Assembly: GCA_900314715.1 (NCBI GenBank)
Contig: OMWI01000004.1
Span: forward strand, 185,179-249,178
DNA length: 64,000 bases
Origin: an uncultured Prevotellaceae bacterium
GTDB taxonomy: Bacteria; Bacteroidota; Bacteroidia; Bacteroidales; Bacteroidaceae
Direction: 5' to 3'
Part shown: positions 9,301 through 18,353 of the stretch, in pieces
Layout of the letters: every line of letters begins with the position of its first letter
Numbering within the stretch: the first letter of the stretch is position 1
The notes under the pieces: model-generated
Told to the model about the DNA's origin: nothing
The model's input: the letters and a program-made list of their open reading frames with translations, nothing else
Databases searched by the model: none
Program-made: the position numbers and the translations under genes

Positions 9301-9511
9301 CAGAATAATGCGTGTCGTTGTAAGCCGTGACGATTACACCCGCCATGGTCTTTCCAGTGGCCGCATCCGTTACGGTTCCCGTTACCGTCATCATATTATC
9401 TTGTGCGTATGACATGGAAGAGGGGAAGATTGCCAATTGCAGGCAAAACGCTACAACCCAGAACCTTCTTGTCCAATCCATACGATGAAATATTTGCTTT
9501 ATCGTTTTCAT
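6302..9511 (-). CDS. SusC/RagA-family TonB-dependent outer-membrane transporter
   Basis: This 1069-residue protein imports oligosaccharides through the outer membrane together with its SusD partner. The ATG at 9511 was chosen because the upstream in-frame codon at 9526 is TTG and the ATG gives a clean leader (MKTIKQIFHRMDW...MSYAQ). A carboxypeptidase-regulatory-like domain follows (VTGTVTDAATGKTMAGVIV). The plug carries LVVIDDVIMDM and IERVTVIKNGTALYGAKGAN-type text near residue 230. The C-terminus ends in the barrel strand GRSFSMGVNINL. The plug start is less canonical than in the other SusC. It lies 18 bases past the FAS1 gene and 10 bases before its SusD. Confidence 0.92.
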   Translation of the reverse strand: MKTIKQIFHRMDWTRRFWVVAFCLQLAIFPSSMSYAQDNMMTVTGTVTDAATGKTMAGVIVTAYNDTHYSAMTDEKGYYELKVPTYTRSVTMHIEGYNILQKAIANNVANGRMYIETFSNNYRQNTTATVSAEADHFDNTSEVSIDPLMQQQLGGDMRSTTRSGIPGLGNVMLIEGINSLHANAQPLVVIDDVIMDMQYSRNMLHDGYYNNLLTNLNANDIERVTVIKNGTALYGAKGANGVLLIKTKRNKSMATKIDVTINGRYELTPRLPKMMGAEDYRLYTTELLADKTSTLGSMKYLNNDPGYFYYNQYHNQTDWTDYIYDNAFSQNYGINVQGGDNVASYNLSVGYSLANSTLKQNDYSRFNMRLNSDIEVLRNLNVRFDASYSDVNRSLRDDGAPLEPLSGVITSPAFISLVKSPFLSPYAFDKQGRVSHYLAEADDYLEGMFQGRGRLANPLAILEHGDGKNRNSHGNRLIMFSVMPQYKLSKHLTVSEHFTLGLVNTNENYYLPIQGVPTFVIDGLDEGTTLENIAQSQAARQTAIQSDTRLSWQNRFKAHFIDLKGGFRYLSSNYQLTAQQGYNTGNDKTPNMSSSLRFKDTSGADDKTREMIWYALADYNYAERFYLNAGLSAHSSSRFGDDVSGLKLAGVVWGLFPSVEAAWVMTNEKWLSGVKGIDYFRLNVGFDMTGNDDIDYTASRSYFVANRMLNSTATGKSIGNIGNTELQWETTKRVTGGFEGNFFNNRLFVRLNLFKSWTSNLLSLHQLAWTSGLKENWSNAGKLENAGFDLNVNFKMLNLRNFQWELGASMGHYNNKVTALPNDNRSFETNIFGATVLTKVGEPVGVFYGWKSNGVYKNSQEAAKDNFFIVKENGDQAYFQEGDVKFEDFDNNKVINDADRTIIGNPNPDIYGNIFTSAHWKRLTLSAVFTYSLGNDIFNYQRSLLEGGNLFINQTTAMNNRWTTSGQETNIPRAVYKDPMGNSRFSDRWIEDGSYLRLSSVTLSYNIPIRSTYLQGITVWGNAANLFTVTRYLGSNPDCAMGSSILSQGIDRGLLSSGRSFSMGVNINL

Positions 9512-9529
9512 AATCTTTAATTTCAATGA

Positions 9530-11206
9530 TCAATTTTCAATAGTTCTTCTGGGTCGCAGATAGATACAATCCAAATACATTTCGCGCGAGTATCTTGATG
9601 TCTCACGAGCCAAGATGGAGCATTGTATCTTGACGCTCACCTTGATGTCGTTCTGGTTGTAATTGCAAGCGGGGAACTCAAAAGCCTCTGCCAGTACGAT
9701 GGTGTCCACGCGCTCTGGATTGTTTTGGAATTGAGTGTTGTTGCAATTGAACGTCTTCGCAACGCCCGCCGAATCAACATAGTTGATGACAGACTTGAAC
9801 TTGCAAGGTTTCGTGTCTACAATGGTCTTGTCAACTACGTTCTTGGGCAAGATGACGGCACAAATGTCGTACTTGCCACTCAACGTATTGTTGACGCGGA
9901 ATGTCAATTCCCAGTTGGATGTTGCTCGGCTGGGAACAATCTGTAAATAACCACCTTCGGAAATGCTGTCTGCTGCAATTCGACGGGTATTGTATGAGCA
10001 TTCAAGTTCGTTGGTGATGAGGAAGGTTTGCTCTGCCTCGCTCCACAACTCACGCAAGTAGGTTTGCTCTGGGGTGAAAGGCCACTCTTGTGCCTTGAAC
10101 AATACGCCGTTGCTGCACTCTATTCTCTCCGTACCATAAAGGATTCCACCATATTCAAACGGTTTCTTGAATACGTGGTAAACAGGCTTGCCGTTTGTGG
10201 AAGAAGTACGATTGGCGAGATATTGAACAGATACCAACGAGTCGACCAATGTGCGCTGGTCGGTGATATTGAAGATAGCATCATCAAGCAAGGCGCGTGT
10301 TGTCCAGTGTTGCTCAATGGAGTCGCGTTTCAACACTTTCTGGTCGTATTTGAAATACTTGCTGGCTTCATCCCAAGCCTTCTGCCAACTCTCTTTCGTA
10401 GGAGCAACCATCCAATACATGGAGTCTTCGGCATTGATTAAACCAATCTGCTGAAGCATACGGTTGCGCTCGATGACCACGGAGTCTACATACACAGGTA
10501 CACCTTCGATGATACCACTCGATACGGAACTGTTGGCGTCGAAATAATCCTCCTCGTATTGACGTAGAATCTTACCGATGCTGCTCAATTCGGGAATGTC
10601 ACTAAGTGTTTCGTATAAGCTTCTCTGATAGGGGAGAGGACGAGTAGCTACGTGCAAGATACCGTTCTTGGCACGGATGTTGGAATTCGTGAGATTCACG
10701 CCTTCAATCGAACCCTCTTCCAACGTTACGTGTTTCTTGTTGAGGAGAAGCATCGTCTTCGAGTCAAGCCCCGTGGAATTCAGGGAGCGAGACAAGTGGT
10801 TGTGCACGAAATAGCGCTCAACGACAGAGTCACCCTGTGCCGTTTGTACCAATTGCAAGAGAGAATCCTTGTTGAACGTTCCATTTAATGGAGCCACAAC
10901 GGTGAACGACTGACCACTATTCAGTAAGTCGGCATAACTCACGGGCGTTTTCTTGTGCATACGGAAAACTTTCGTTTCCTGGAGCACCTGACAGAAATCG
11001 CTCAGTTGGCTATTTCCCTTCAATTGTTGCCATAGTGTTTGGTCAACTTGTTCCAATCCGTTTCCCTCGTAGTGGTCGTTCCACTCAGAACAAGAAACGA
11101 AGAAAGGAGCATAAAGGGTGAAGAATAAAACTCCGAGCCACTTGATAGCCCTGCTCAAACTTCTTTTGCTTATGTTATATTCTATCTTATTCATAGATCG
11201 TATCAT
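9530..11206 (-). CDS. Fasciclin (FAS1) domain lipoprotein, 558 residues
   Basis: The N-terminus ends in a lipobox (FFVSCSEW), so the protein is probably lipid-anchored and surface exposed. Two FAS1-like domains can be seen: one from about residue 60 with the box SFTVVAPLNGTF, and one from about residue 200 with YWMVAPTKESW. The C-terminal 150 residues (SNWELTFRVNNTLSGKYDICAVILP...) look like a beta-sandwich, possibly carbohydrate-binding. The start could also be Met5. FAS1 domains mediate adhesion or ligand binding in many organisms. Here, directly upstream of a SusC/SusD pair, a surface glycan-binding role is a reasonable inference. Confidence 0.8.
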   Translation of the reverse strand: MIRSMNKIEYNISKRSLSRAIKWLGVLFFTLYAPFFVSCSEWNDHYEGNGLEQVDQTLWQQLKGNSQLSDFCQVLQETKVFRMHKKTPVSYADLLNSGQSFTVVAPLNGTFNKDSLLQLVQTAQGDSVVERYFVHNHLSRSLNSTGLDSKTMLLLNKKHVTLEEGSIEGVNLTNSNIRAKNGILHVATRPLPYQRSLYETLSDIPELSSIGKILRQYEEDYFDANSSVSSGIIEGVPVYVDSVVIERNRMLQQIGLINAEDSMYWMVAPTKESWQKAWDEASKYFKYDQKVLKRDSIEQHWTTRALLDDAIFNITDQRTLVDSLVSVQYLANRTSSTNGKPVYHVFKKPFEYGGILYGTERIECSNGVLFKAQEWPFTPEQTYLRELWSEAEQTFLITNELECSYNTRRIAADSISEGGYLQIVPSRATSNWELTFRVNNTLSGKYDICAVILPKNVVDKTIVDTKPCKFKSVINYVDSAGVAKTFNCNNTQFQNNPERVDTIVLAEAFEFPACNYNQNDIKVSVKIQCSILARETSRYSREMYLDCIYLRPRRTIEN

Positions 11207-11221
11207 TATATCATTTGTTGT

Positions 11222-13192
11222 TTAGTGGGTATCCTCACCCTCTGGACTTCCATAGATGCTCTTGGGGCATAATTCAATGTAGTCGAACGACCAGTAGCGG
11301 TCGGGATCATCGAGTACCTGACGGAAACGCAAGTAATAAGTCTTTTCTGAATCGAGGTACTTCGTAGCGAGTACACGACGCAAGTTCCAGTTGTTGGCAC
11401 GCAAGGGGTTATCAGCGTCCCATGGACGATAGCTGTCCATACCCTTCATGTAACCACGATTGTGCATAGCCTTGTCGTTAGCCGTGTTTTCCTCTTCATC
11501 GTCGGTGTCTTCCATCCAACCAATCGTTGGGTCGGGACCATAGACGCGCAAGTCAACGGGGATTCCGCAAGGTTCGTTGTTCAGGTAAACCTGTACAACA
11601 CCACGTTCGTCACCAACCGTATATCCAAGGCGAATCTCATAAGTTCCAGATGGTACGGGAAGTAATTTGAATGCCACATCAAACACGCCACTGATACAAA
11701 CGGCATTGGCTTGGTAAGAGTTCCAATAACCCACGTCGCTATGTACGCCCACGTAAGTTTCATCGCTAACTTTCCAGTCGGTGATGAACTTGTTCTTGAA
11801 TCCCGTGAGGATATCCTCACCATAACGACCACGACCGTTACAGTTCATGAAGTCGGGACTCAACACAGTAGCATCGATGCGAATACGGCAATTCAAAACC
11901 TCATCGCGCACTTGCGGGGTATAAGCCAAGATGTCATCCAAGTAATGGTATACGCCATTGAGCGCATTTTGGTCAGCCGAACCAGACTCGGAAGGAGAGA
12001 GCACCTTCACACCACGAACGGTATACCTATTTTGCAAACCCTTGCGGTTGATGAACAAACCAGCTGGAGGACCAGCGAATCTCATCATCGTACCAGGACA
12101 CATGGTCTCATAGAATTCCTCAGGGTCGCTGATAGACGTATACCAACAATGCTCGCGCAAATCGCCAGACATTACCCAACTATTGTATTGTCCGATACGT
12201 GGAAGCAAGTGGTAAGAAACGAATCTGTTGAGAGGATTCTTGCGAAGCTTTGGATCATCGTCGTAAAGACCAGCATCCTCTGGATAAGTTTGGTCGTATA
12301 TCTTCTTGGCGTATGCCTTCAAATCCTCAATGTTTTTAATGCCCTTTGCATGATAAACAGAGTCGGGCTCCACGAAAGCCGTATACTTGAAGTATCTTTT
12401 CTCTGGCCAGTAGGAGCGAGTGTACAATGCAGAACCAGACGTACATCTTACCATGACACCTTTGTGTACAGAGTCTTCACTACAACTATATTTCTCGTCG
12501 ATGTATTTCACCAATGAGTCAGCCATTCCCGTTAATTGCAAGGCTTGAGAGAACAATGTCAGCGTAGAGTCTTCCGCAATCTTGTCTGCCAACAACAAAC
12601 TACTGGAAGTAATGACGTTGTTCAGTACATGTACAACACCGTTTGTCACGGAGTCATCGCGTTCAAGTACACGCGCGTTCTTATTAATATAATATACCAA
12701 CGCATTGTTGTTGTTCACGTCAGAATCGCTGGAAAGCACGATGTAAGCATCGTCCATGTTCAATTCAGGAAGAGCACCTTCGCTGATGTCAGTCGTAAAG
12801 AAAGCACCTTTCTTGATGATGTGCGTGCGAGCCAACGTGTCGCATGATTCCGTGGGAATGGCGTCAATGCTTCCATAACCCATCTTTTTCAGATAACGAC
12901 CTATTGCCTCGTTGTTTGGGGCAAACAAGGTGTATTCACCATACGTGGAAAGCAAGGAGAAATAGGGAGTACGTTTCAGGATTCCGACGAACTCGCTGAA
13001 TTGGTCAATGTTTTCCGTCAAGAAACCCGCTGCGGTAACCTTCTTCGATGAATAATAATTCATGGGAATATCATCATCGTTGTCAACGCATGAAATGAAG
13101 GATGAAGTCATGAGTGCGAAGACTGCTACCCACAGCAACATCCGCGTCATTCCTTTCTTCTTTTCATTCCTATATTGTTTTTCTGTTTTCAT
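11222..13192 (-). CDS. Fasciclin (FAS1) domain lipoprotein, 656 residues
   Basis: A lipobox (SSFISCVDN, cysteine near residue 35) marks a lipoprotein. The first FAS1 domain spans about 55-190 with the box YTLFAPNNEAI. A second begins near 205 (LFSQALQLTGMADSL). The C-terminal 200 residues (GVFDVAFKLLPVPSGTYEIRLGYTV...YYLRFRQVLDD) form a predicted beta-sandwich similar in placement to that of its neighbour. The stop lies 15 bases before the next FAS1 gene. Its leader resembles that of the upstream SusD (MKTxxxYRNxK...GMT). A role as a surface glycan-binding protein is inferred. Confidence 0.8.
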   Translation of the reverse strand: MKTEKQYRNEKKKGMTRMLLWVAVFALMTSSFISCVDNDDDIPMNYYSSKKVTAAGFLTENIDQFSEFVGILKRTPYFSLLSTYGEYTLFAPNNEAIGRYLKKMGYGSIDAIPTESCDTLARTHIIKKGAFFTTDISEGALPELNMDDAYIVLSSDSDVNNNNALVYYINKNARVLERDDSVTNGVVHVLNNVITSSSLLLADKIAEDSTLTLFSQALQLTGMADSLVKYIDEKYSCSEDSVHKGVMVRCTSGSALYTRSYWPEKRYFKYTAFVEPDSVYHAKGIKNIEDLKAYAKKIYDQTYPEDAGLYDDDPKLRKNPLNRFVSYHLLPRIGQYNSWVMSGDLREHCWYTSISDPEEFYETMCPGTMMRFAGPPAGLFINRKGLQNRYTVRGVKVLSPSESGSADQNALNGVYHYLDDILAYTPQVRDEVLNCRIRIDATVLSPDFMNCNGRGRYGEDILTGFKNKFITDWKVSDETYVGVHSDVGYWNSYQANAVCISGVFDVAFKLLPVPSGTYEIRLGYTVGDERGVVQVYLNNEPCGIPVDLRVYGPDPTIGWMEDTDDEEENTANDKAMHNRGYMKGMDSYRPWDADNPLRANNWNLRRVLATKYLDSEKTYYLRFRQVLDDPDRYWSFDYIELCPKSIYGSPEGEDTH

Positions 13193-13241
13193 AATTCAAT
13201 ATTTTATTAAATGCGATAGCAAATAAATGATTCACTTTACG

Positions 13242-14969
13242 TTATTTCGTGAGTTCAGAGTCTTCACCCGTGTCGAATGCAGGGTTTTGTCTTAATAGCG
13301 GATTTACTTTCAATTCACCCTTGAAGTATGGGAAGTAAATGATATTGGGGTCAGCCAACTTAATCTTGATGGCGTTCACGTTCTCGATGTATTTGCGGGA
13401 AGCGAGCGAGATGAGACGGGCATTGTCTCCATCACGACGAGCCAGACGAACGAGGTCGAACCAACGTTTTCCTTCAAACATAAACTCCCTTTGTCTCTCA
13501 GACATCAGCAAATCTTCCATGGAAGCCTTTGAGTCGGCGTAATCGGCTAATTTCAACGTGTCGGAACGTGATGTTGACGTTACGTCGTTAGCACGTTTAT
13601 TGACGATGTTGATTAACGAGAATGCTGGCTCATAGAAATCAGCACCTTTCTGAATCAAAGCTTCTGCCTTTATGAGCAACATATCGCTCAGACGATAGAA
13701 TATCCAGTTAGCGTCACCGCCTGAACGTCTGCTTGAAGTCAAGTTCAAGTCTTTCTCTGAATTGACATTTTGTGTAGAATAACTAACGGTACGACGAGCA
13801 AACTTTGTGATTGCATAGCGAGAGTTAGTCAACTCCGTAGATTCATAGATTCTACCGTCAGTCTTCTTGAATACGTTGTTTGTTCCAAGTGCTACGTCTT
13901 TCGCCAAGAAATCAGGTGCACTCAGTCTTCCCATCGTATTCGTGTTGTTGCCATAATAACTGGTAATCCAAGAATTCTGTTGACTTTGGTTTTGGCTAAA
14001 ATACAACTCAAAGATGCTTTCGAATGAGTTTCCCGTTCCGAAAATCTCATTGTACGTGTTGCCGCATACGGTACTACCGATAGGTTTTTCCAATATCATG
14101 GGGATGTTGCCGAAAAGAGCGATATTGTTCACGTTGCCCTCACGGTCAATCATTTCTTGATATTGAGCGCGTTTGTAGTCGATAACTAAGTCACAATACT
14201 TAATTGCATTGTCCCAATCACCTTTCCAAAGATAGAGGTCAGCCAACAAAGCGTAGATGGCAATTCTCGTAATCTTGCTGGAATTTTGATAAGCATTGGC
14301 GCTATCATCGGTGTAATAACGACGAACAGCATCACCCTTTACCTTCTCCAAGTCGTTGATGAGCGAATCCAGAACGTTGTTGAATGGCGTTGCTGGAATG
14401 ACGTATTGCTGAGAGTCGTCAATACTTGGACGAGTAGAATAAGGTACGTCGCGGAAAGTACGAATCAAGTAGAAATAGCACAAAGCGCGGATAGCCGTGG
14501 CTTCAGCGATATTAGCTCGCATTTCCTCTTCCGTATAGTTAGGGTCAATGGCTTGTACTTGCGGAGCATAATAACATACGGTGTTGCAACGATTGATGGC
14601 TTCATAGAAGCGCGACCATTTGCACATTTCGTTAGAGGGTAGGAGGTTCTCTTTCAGAATCTCGTTGATTTCGTTGGGTACGTTTGCGCCTAACCTAAGA
14701 TTATCCGAACGTAATTCTCCCCAAACGCCCATACGAGTGAGACAGTCGCTACTTTCCAATGTCTCGTAACAACTGTTTACCACACTTGTTACGTCGCCTT
14801 TTTCTGTCCAGTAATTCTCAAGCACCACCTCATTCATGGGGAGGATGTCAAGAAAGTCGGAACAGGAAATGAAGATGGAAGAAGGTAGGATGAATAATGC
14901 TGCACGGAGCAATATTCCTGTCATTCCTCTCTTCTGTCTTTTATTTCTATATGGATATCTTGTTTTCAT
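13242..14969 (-). CDS. SusD/RagB-family glycan-binding lipoprotein
   Basis: This 575-residue lipoprotein has a lipobox (SIFISCSDF, cysteine near 36). The SusD N-terminal pattern is clear: FLDILPMNEVVLENYWTEKGDV, then the helical EATAIRALCYFYLIRTFRDVPY near 150-170. The C-terminus has the usual LLMSERQREFMFEGKRWFDLVRLAR. It follows its SusC partner (stop at 15013, 43 bases upstream) and precedes two FAS1 genes. It binds glycan at the cell surface by family analogy. Confidence 0.93.
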   Translation of the reverse strand: MKTRYPYRNKRQKRGMTGILLRAALFILPSSIFISCSDFLDILPMNEVVLENYWTEKGDVTSVVNSCYETLESSDCLTRMGVWGELRSDNLRLGANVPNEINEILKENLLPSNEMCKWSRFYEAINRCNTVCYYAPQVQAIDPNYTEEEMRANIAEATAIRALCYFYLIRTFRDVPYSTRPSIDDSQQYVIPATPFNNVLDSLINDLEKVKGDAVRRYYTDDSANAYQNSSKITRIAIYALLADLYLWKGDWDNAIKYCDLVIDYKRAQYQEMIDREGNVNNIALFGNIPMILEKPIGSTVCGNTYNEIFGTGNSFESIFELYFSQNQSQQNSWITSYYGNNTNTMGRLSAPDFLAKDVALGTNNVFKKTDGRIYESTELTNSRYAITKFARRTVSYSTQNVNSEKDLNLTSSRRSGGDANWIFYRLSDMLLIKAEALIQKGADFYEPAFSLINIVNKRANDVTSTSRSDTLKLADYADSKASMEDLLMSERQREFMFEGKRWFDLVRLARRDGDNARLISLASRKYIENVNAIKIKLADPNIIYFPYFKGELKVNPLLRQNPAFDTGEDSELTK

Positions 14970-15012
14970 ATTTTTCTATAATTAATGTTTGCGGTTCAGA
15001 TTCTCATGTTGA

Positions 15013-18000
15013 TTAGAATTGTATCGTAATACCTCCCGTGAAAGATTTTGCACGAGGAGTCTTCGCACCGTCATACACAATTCCCATAGAACCATATCCA
15101 ACTTCTGGGTCTGCACCTGAATATTTGGTGAGACAGAAGAGGTTGTTGGCGGAAATATAGAAACTGAGCTGGGTGAGTCCCCATTTCTTGAGAATCTTCG
15201 GGCCAAGTGAGTAGCTCAATTGAGAATAGTTCAATCGGATGAATGAACCATCTTCCACAAAGCGATCAGAACCTAACCAGTTGTAACCGTGTTGATAGAG
15301 AGCACGTGGAATTTCCGTGATGTCACCTTCCACACGCCAACGCCAGTTAACGGCACGACTCTGGTTGTTGTTCGAATACATATTCTCAGCACGCATACGA
15401 GCTTGGTTGATAATCTTGTTTCCATAACGGAAGTTGAATTGGTTGTTCCATGTCAAACGACCGAAGTTCAACTTGAATCCGAAACCTCCCGTAAACTTAG
15501 GAAGTGAAGAACCCAGGTACACGATGTCAAGTTCATTGATTTGTCCGTCGTGGTTGATGTCATCATACATAGCGTCTCCACCACGGAATTCGTAATTCAC
15601 TGAACCTGCACAGAACATCATGGGCTTGGTCATGTTGTTTTCGTCAAGAATCACAACGTTGTTCTCGTCTCTTGCCACAGGAGCATTAGGTCCACTGACA
15701 CCACGAATTTCCTCTGGAGTATAGTCGGAGTATTGGTAAACGCCCTTATAGCGGAAACCATAGATACTACCCATGGCGCGATTCAATTCTACGCGAGTGA
15801 GATATGAACCATTCTGGCGGTCAAACTCATTGTTTAGGCTTGCTAAACATGTCTCTTCCATCGCCGTAATTTGGTTTTTGTTGTTTGCAAACGTCACGTT
15901 GAAATCCATGCTGAATTTGCCCAAGCGGATAAAGCGATTTCCGTTGAGGTTGAATTCCCAACCGATATTCTTCATGTTACCTACGTTTTGCCAAGCAAAT
16001 GATGAGTAACCCGCTGATGTAGGAATACCTCTGTTTGCCATCAGCAAATCGGTGGTATATTGCCAATAGAATTCTACGTTACCCGTAATGCGATCGTTGA
16101 AGAATCCGAAGTCAGCACCTAAGTTGTAAGTCTCTTTCTGTTCCCACTTCAAGTTGCTCAACTGAATGTTTTGGGGATAGATACTTCCTTGATTCAGGTA
16201 CCCCGAACCATTGCGATACTTACTGAAATAGAGGTACTCAGAACCTGGTTGTTTACCTACGATACCCCATCCTGGACGAACGGAAAGCATGGAAATCCAA
16301 GGTAAAGCCTTTTGGAACCAAGGTTCCTTGTTGATGTTCCAACGCAAGGAGAATGCAGGGAAGTTACCCCATCTTTGGTCATTACCGAACTTGGTAGTTC
16401 CGTCTCGACGAACGGAGAAGTCTGCCATGTATCTACCTTTATAGGCGTAGTGGGCTGAATAGGTGAAGTAAATACTTCTCCATTGTCCGCTACCCGTATT
16501 CATTCCTTCAATGATTCCCTCAGCGGCTGCACTTTGAATGCTTCCCGAAGGCAATCCCCAAGAAGATGTGCTTTGTGAAGTAGATTCACCGCTGGTAAGT
16601 TGACCACGCAACATCATCGTCAACACGTGGTTCTTGTTTCGGAATGCTGGCGAGAATGTAAGGGTGTGCGTGGTAGTAACACCTAAACTCTTGCTGGAAT
16701 TGGCGGTTGTACGGTTACTTTGTTTTCCGTCAGTATCATTCCAACCTCTCGTACTCAATGAAAGAGGCATAAACTGGTCTTCGTATCTGTTGAAGATGTT
16801 GAATACCACCTTACCTTCATAAGTCAACCTTGTCTTATCCTCGTCGAGATTCAACAAGTTGTAGCGTAACTTAAACTCTGGATCGATGTTGTAACTGGTC
16901 TCATGGTTCTTGGCCAAATGAGCCAAAGCTACAGGGTTTTTGTCGTTGAGCTGATCGCGTAACTGACTGGAAACGGTTGGCAACATACTATAATACTCGT
17001 CCAAGTCGTTTCCTTGCTTGTCTTGTTCGTAAACAGACAAGTTAGGCATTCTCACATAACCGATAGACAACAAGTCACCATTGTTTTTTTGGTTGCGAGT
17101 ATACGTCAAGGAAATATTGGTTTCAATCTTGATACGGTCAGAAACAAAGTAGTCTAAGTTGACACGTGAAGTGAAACGATCGAGTTGCTGCTTGATGATA
17201 GAACCCGTTTCATGGTCATATCCAGCACTAATACGGAAGTGAGCTTTCTCACCACCACCGCTAAGAGCTAAATTGTGATTCTGTCTCCATCCAACCTTCT
17301 TTACTTCCTTCAACCAGTCGGTATTGTTGTTATACATCTCGTATTCTGGGAAGCTGGGGTTGTAGTTCAATTCTGGGATGTTACTTGACGCGTCGCTCAA
17401 AGAAGGATTGAAGTATTCCTCTTTCAACAACATCGTATATTCATCACCATTGAGCATTTGATAACCAGTAGGTTGATAGGTACCAGTCAGACGATAGCTA
17501 TAGGTGACGCGTGTCTTTCCACGAGTACCACGTTTTGTCTTGATTTCAATTACACCGTTTGAACCTTGCGAACCCCAGATAGCTGTTGCGGCAGCATCTT
17601 TCAAAACCGAGATGCTCTCGATATCTTCAGGATTGACGTTCAGCAATTGTGCAAATTTCTCTTCGTTGGCAGAAGTAAAGTCGAAATCGTTTGTATTGGT
17701 TTCCCATACGTTTCCATCAACTACGATAAGAGGTTCACTCGAACCGTTAATACTCGACACACCACGCAAACGCATAGATGTTCCAGAACCCAAGTTACCA
17801 GAGTTGGCAACGATGTCAAGACCAGCGATACGTCCTTGCAAAGCTTCATCTACTGTTGTAAACGACAATCCCTCGAACTCTTTCATGTCGATGCTCTGTC
17901 GTGCAGTAGAGATTTCATCTACTGGAATAGACAAACCTGAGCCTTCTGTACGTTTTTTTGCAAAGACCGTTACTTCGCCAATCTGAGTGGCATCTTCCAA

Positions 18001-18348
18001 CACTACCGAATAACTGGTCTTGTTAAATGGGAAAGTAGCGGATTTATAACCCACGTAAGAGATACGCAATTTATCTTTAGGATTCTTCAACTTAAATGAG
18101 AAGTTTCCGTTGATGTCAGTTTGGGTAGATGCTACAATACGATTGGCAGCATCGAGTTCCACGACGTTTGCCATCATTATAGGACCGAACGCATCTGTCA
18201 CAGTACCCGTGATGATGTCGCCAGCCACTTGAGCGTAACAGGTGGAAGAGTGAAATTGAATGATAGATAATTGTAAGCAGAATGCTACGAAAGTCAATCT
18301 ACCTGTCCAATTTCTTTCCTTGAATAACTTTTTAATATAGGTATACAT
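15013..18348 (-). CDS. SusC/RagA-family TonB-dependent outer-membrane transporter
   Basis: This 1111-residue protein is a full-length SusC. The ATG at 18348 was preferred to the in-frame TTG at 18357. The leader (MYTYIKKLFKERNWTGR...STCYAQ) resembles that of the second SusC. A carboxypeptidase-regulatory-like domain (ITGTVTDAFGPIMMANVVEL) is followed by a TonB-box-like region (IGEVTVFAKKRTEG). The plug contains the family hallmark LIVVDGNVWETN and ISVLKDAAATAIWGSQGSNG. The barrel ends in AKSFTGGITIQF. It sits directly after the large FAS1 gene with almost no gap, so expression is likely coupled. Confidence 0.95.
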   Translation of the reverse strand: MYTYIKKLFKERNWTGRLTFVAFCLQLSIIQFHSSTCYAQVAGDIITGTVTDAFGPIMMANVVELDAANRIVASTQTDINGNFSFKLKNPKDKLRISYVGYKSATFPFNKTSYSVVLEDATQIGEVTVFAKKRTEGSGLSIPVDEISTARQSIDMKEFEGLSFTTVDEALQGRIAGLDIVANSGNLGSGTSMRLRGVSSINGSSEPLIVVDGNVWETNTNDFDFTSANEEKFAQLLNVNPEDIESISVLKDAAATAIWGSQGSNGVIEIKTKRGTRGKTRVTYSYRLTGTYQPTGYQMLNGDEYTMLLKEEYFNPSLSDASSNIPELNYNPSFPEYEMYNNNTDWLKEVKKVGWRQNHNLALSGGGEKAHFRISAGYDHETGSIIKQQLDRFTSRVNLDYFVSDRIKIETNISLTYTRNQKNNGDLLSIGYVRMPNLSVYEQDKQGNDLDEYYSMLPTVSSQLRDQLNDKNPVALAHLAKNHETSYNIDPEFKLRYNLLNLDEDKTRLTYEGKVVFNIFNRYEDQFMPLSLSTRGWNDTDGKQSNRTTANSSKSLGVTTTHTLTFSPAFRNKNHVLTMMLRGQLTSGESTSQSTSSWGLPSGSIQSAAAEGIIEGMNTGSGQWRSIYFTYSAHYAYKGRYMADFSVRRDGTTKFGNDQRWGNFPAFSLRWNINKEPWFQKALPWISMLSVRPGWGIVGKQPGSEYLYFSKYRNGSGYLNQGSIYPQNIQLSNLKWEQKETYNLGADFGFFNDRITGNVEFYWQYTTDLLMANRGIPTSAGYSSFAWQNVGNMKNIGWEFNLNGNRFIRLGKFSMDFNVTFANNKNQITAMEETCLASLNNEFDRQNGSYLTRVELNRAMGSIYGFRYKGVYQYSDYTPEEIRGVSGPNAPVARDENNVVILDENNMTKPMMFCAGSVNYEFRGGDAMYDDINHDGQINELDIVYLGSSLPKFTGGFGFKLNFGRLTWNNQFNFRYGNKIINQARMRAENMYSNNNQSRAVNWRWRVEGDITEIPRALYQHGYNWLGSDRFVEDGSFIRLNYSQLSYSLGPKILKKWGLTQLSFYISANNLFCLTKYSGADPEVGYGSMGIVYDGAKTPRAKSFTGGITIQF

Positions 18349-18353
18349 AATCT